DNA from: an uncultured Prevotella sp.
Lineage (GTDB): Bacteria > Bacteroidota > Bacteroidia > Bacteroidales > Bacteroidaceae
Length of the DNA: 64,000 nt
NCBI GenBank assembly: GCA_947170725.1
Contig: CAMVUM010000016.1
Coordinates: 1 to 64,000, forward strand
Reading direction: 5' to 3'
Part shown: positions 62,526 to 64,000 of the stretch, one piece after another
Numbering within the stretch: the first letter of the stretch is position 1
Layout of the letters: every line of letters begins with the position of its first letter
Notes under the pieces: model-generated
Database searches by the model: none
What the model was told of the DNA's origin: nothing
What the model saw: the letters and a program-made list of their open reading frames with translations, nothing else
Program-made: the position numbers and the translations under genes

Positions 62526-62612
62526 GGGGCACACCCTTGTATCGGCACCACCGGAAGCCGCTGACCGACAGCCGCCGACGCCCGTGCAGACACAAGGATG
62601 CGCCCCTTTTTC
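62526..62612 (+). terminator. Likely terminator after the T9SS operon
   Basis: GGGGCACACCCTTGTATC pairs imperfectly with GACACAAGGATGCGCCCC, followed by T5. The large loop and mismatches make it less certain than the other terminators. Confidence 0.5.
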
Positions 62613-62687
62613 CGTCAAGCCGCGCATATAATAAACAGAAGACATGTGTATAACTAAGGTGAAAGCGCGCCACCGACATAAGAGACT

Positions 62688-63287
62688 ATGGAAATGACAT
62701 ATCATGCAAGCCGCATATATATCTGGCTGACAAGATTCCACCGCTGCAGAGGTTTCGGCGTCCAATCGCCGTCCGACTACAGCTTCATCCGCTATGTCAT
62801 CAACGAACACTATCCCTACTACGCCTACGCCTCACTGCGCCGCGCCATGCCCGACGCCGGTCCCCTCGCCCATCGTCTCGGCCGTCTCTACTTCCGCATA
62901 GCGAACCACCTCCAGCCCGGCGTCATCGTCGACATAAGTCCGACGTCCGACGCCTACGCCGCCTACATGCACGCCGGATGCCACCGCGCCGTCATAACCG
63001 ACGACATAGCCGATATCCACAAGGCCGACATGCTCCGCATCACCATCACAGCAACCACAACACCCCGGTCAGACAACAACACCGCCGTCATCCGGAAAGC
63101 CATCGCCGCAGCCAGGCCAAACTCAATAATCATTCTCGAAGGCATCAACCGCAACCGCAACACACGCGCCTTCTGGCGCAGCATACGGCAGGACGGACAC
63201 GTCAGCATAACCTTCGACCTCCACTACGCCGGAATAATAATCTTACGGCCCGACCGCTATCCGCAACACTATAACGTGTGCTTTTAG
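62688..63287 (+). CDS. Methyltransferase-like protein of unknown function
   Basis: 199 residues. The N-terminal RFHRCRGFGVQSPSDYSFIRYVINEHYPYYAY followed by GRLYFRIANHLQPGVIVDISPTSDAYAAYMHAGCHRA resembles the class I SAM-methyltransferase-like proteins with RGFGVQSP openings found in Bacteroidales. The usual glycine-rich SAM motif is not seen, so it may be inactive or use another ligand. It lies 222 bp after the PorT-like gene and 90 bp before the adenosyltransferase, with unusually C-rich codons. Confidence 0.55.
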   Translation: MEMTYHASRIYIWLTRFHRCRGFGVQSPSDYSFIRYVINEHYPYYAYASLRRAMPDAGPLAHRLGRLYFRIANHLQPGVIVDISPTSDAYAAYMHAGCHRAVITDDIADIHKADMLRITITATTTPRSDNNTAVIRKAIAAARPNSIIILEGINRNRNTRAFWRSIRQDGHVSITFDLHYAGIIILRPDRYPQHYNVCF

Positions 63288-63377
63288 TATCAGCCCTATA
63301 AAATCCTGTAAATCCGTTACAACGGAACACGCCACAACCCGCTGCCAAAAGAAACAATCAAAAACCACATCGACAAT

Positions 63378-63941
63378 ATGAAGATAACAAAAGTCTACAC
63401 CAAAACCGGCGACAAAGGTACGACAAGCCTTGTCGGCGGAATCCGTATCGGAAAAGCCGGAACACGCATAGAAGCCTACGGCACCGTTGACGAACTAAAC
63501 TCCCAACTCGGCCTCCTCGCCGCCCACATGACCGCAGACGACGACCGCCGTACAGTAGAGCAGATCCAGTCCATACTCTTCAACGTCGGCACCCATCTGG
63601 CCACCGATCTCTCCCAGACGCCCCTCTACCCTTCAGCACGCCTGCCCGAGGACGCGACGAAACAGCTTGAGGAAGAAATCGACCGCACGCTCGCCATCCT
63701 GCCCGAAGCACAGGGCTTCATCCTCCCCGGAGGCACCCCCGCCGCAGCCCAGGCCCACGTCTGCCGAAGCGTCTGCCGGAGAGCCGAACGCCGCGTCGTC
63801 GCCCTCGCTGCCGAAGCCGAAGTGGGGCCGGAGATACAGACATATCTGAACAGACTGTCAGACTATCTATTTGTTTTAGCTAAAAAACTAAATTTTATAG
63901 CCGGGAATAGTGAAAAAATGTGGCATAACCCTTGTGAATAA
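63378..63941 (+). CDS. Corrinoid adenosyltransferase, PduO/MMAB type
   Basis: 187 residues. It transfers adenosyl from ATP to cob(I)alamin, making coenzyme B12. The N-terminal MKITKVYTKTGDKGTTSLVGGIRIGKAG holds the P-loop-like ATP site. YGTVDELNSQLGLLAAH and FILPGGTPAAAQAHVCRSVCRRAERRVVAL with NRLSDYLFVLAKKLNF complete the family signature, including the Arg residues that bind ATP. Length is normal. Confidence 0.94.
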   Translation: MKITKVYTKTGDKGTTSLVGGIRIGKAGTRIEAYGTVDELNSQLGLLAAHMTADDDRRTVEQIQSILFNVGTHLATDLSQTPLYPSARLPEDATKQLEEEIDRTLAILPEAQGFILPGGTPAAAQAHVCRSVCRRAERRVVALAAEAEVGPEIQTYLNRLSDYLFVLAKKLNFIAGNSEKMWHNPCE

Positions 63942-63961
63942 AAATTATTTGATTACTTTTG
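63932..63961 (+). promoter_or_regulatory. Promoter before the gene at the window end
   Basis: TTG at 63932-63934 and TACTTTTG at 63954-63961, 19 bp apart, a good match to the Bacteroidetes consensus. It lies 34 bp before an ATG at 63996. Confidence 0.6.
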
Positions 63962-63995
63962 CGCCTACATTGATAACTGATAAAACATAACGACT

Positions 63996-64000
63996 ATGTA
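63996..64000 (+). CDS. Start of a gene cut by the window end
   Basis: Only ATGTA (Met-Tyr) is visible. In related genomes a short DUF2795 protein beginning Met-Tyr follows the corrinoid adenosyltransferase, so that is the best guess from context. Two codons do not allow a real call. Confidence 0.25.

Overview
The window is chromosomal DNA of a Bacteroidota (order Bacteroidales, most likely Prevotellaceae). The lineage call rests on a complete PorP/GldKLMN type IX secretion cluster, DUF3575/DUF5119/fimbrillin pilus genes, a fused SecDF, a Bacteroidetes-type MurA, DUF4290, and many promoters of the TTTG-N19-TAnnTTTG type. I see no rRNA, transposase, phage gene or CRISPR array. There is one tRNA gene, tRNA-Arg(CCU).

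Layout. 0-2 kb: a UbiA-type prenyltransferase of the DPPR-synthase kind and a HAD-IB phosphatase carrying an 18-unit in-frame nonanucleotide repeat. 2-3.4 kb: no confident gene, several short repeats. 3.5-18.8 kb (minus): a roughly 15 kb type V pilus-like operon. In order of transcription it holds a DUF3575 barrel with a long acidic tail, a DUF5119 lipoprotein, three fimbrillin-like lipoproteins, a second DUF3575 protein, an 896-residue OmpA-like protein, a 708-residue protein that looks like three barrels in tandem, a TPR protein and a fourth fimbrillin-like lipoprotein. 19.3-25.9 kb (minus): housekeeping cluster tsaB - DUF4290 - murA - rimM - dxr - rseP. 26-34 kb: an aldo/keto reductase (plus), then gltB and gltD (minus). 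34-37 kb: pta-ackA (plus). 37-42 kb (minus): a PASTA protein, RluD-type pseudouridine synthase, ddl, an acyltransferase and a NigD-like lipoprotein, read from a duplicated promoter. 42.5-50 kb: a GH43-like enzyme, tRNA-Arg, secDF, an EEP-family hydrolase and a rhomboid protease. 50-55 kb: HU (plus), a DUF362 protein with a T9SS-like tail next to a flavodoxin-fold lipoprotein, and kduI/kduD for uronate breakdown. 55.6-62.5 kb (plus): porP-gldK-gldL-gldM-gldN followed by a small barrel. 62.7-64 kb: a methyltransferase-like protein of unknown role and a corrinoid adenosyltransferase.

Much of the unusual content is repeat DNA. At least six dispersed or tandem repeat families sit between genes, and two repeats lie inside genes while keeping the reading frame: a 9-bp minisatellite in the HAD phosphatase and a 177-bp inverted-repeat element in gltB. 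The same family as the gltB insert begins a few bases after the early stop of the aldo/keto reductase. The least explained gene system is the pilus operon, whose outer-membrane components have no established function.
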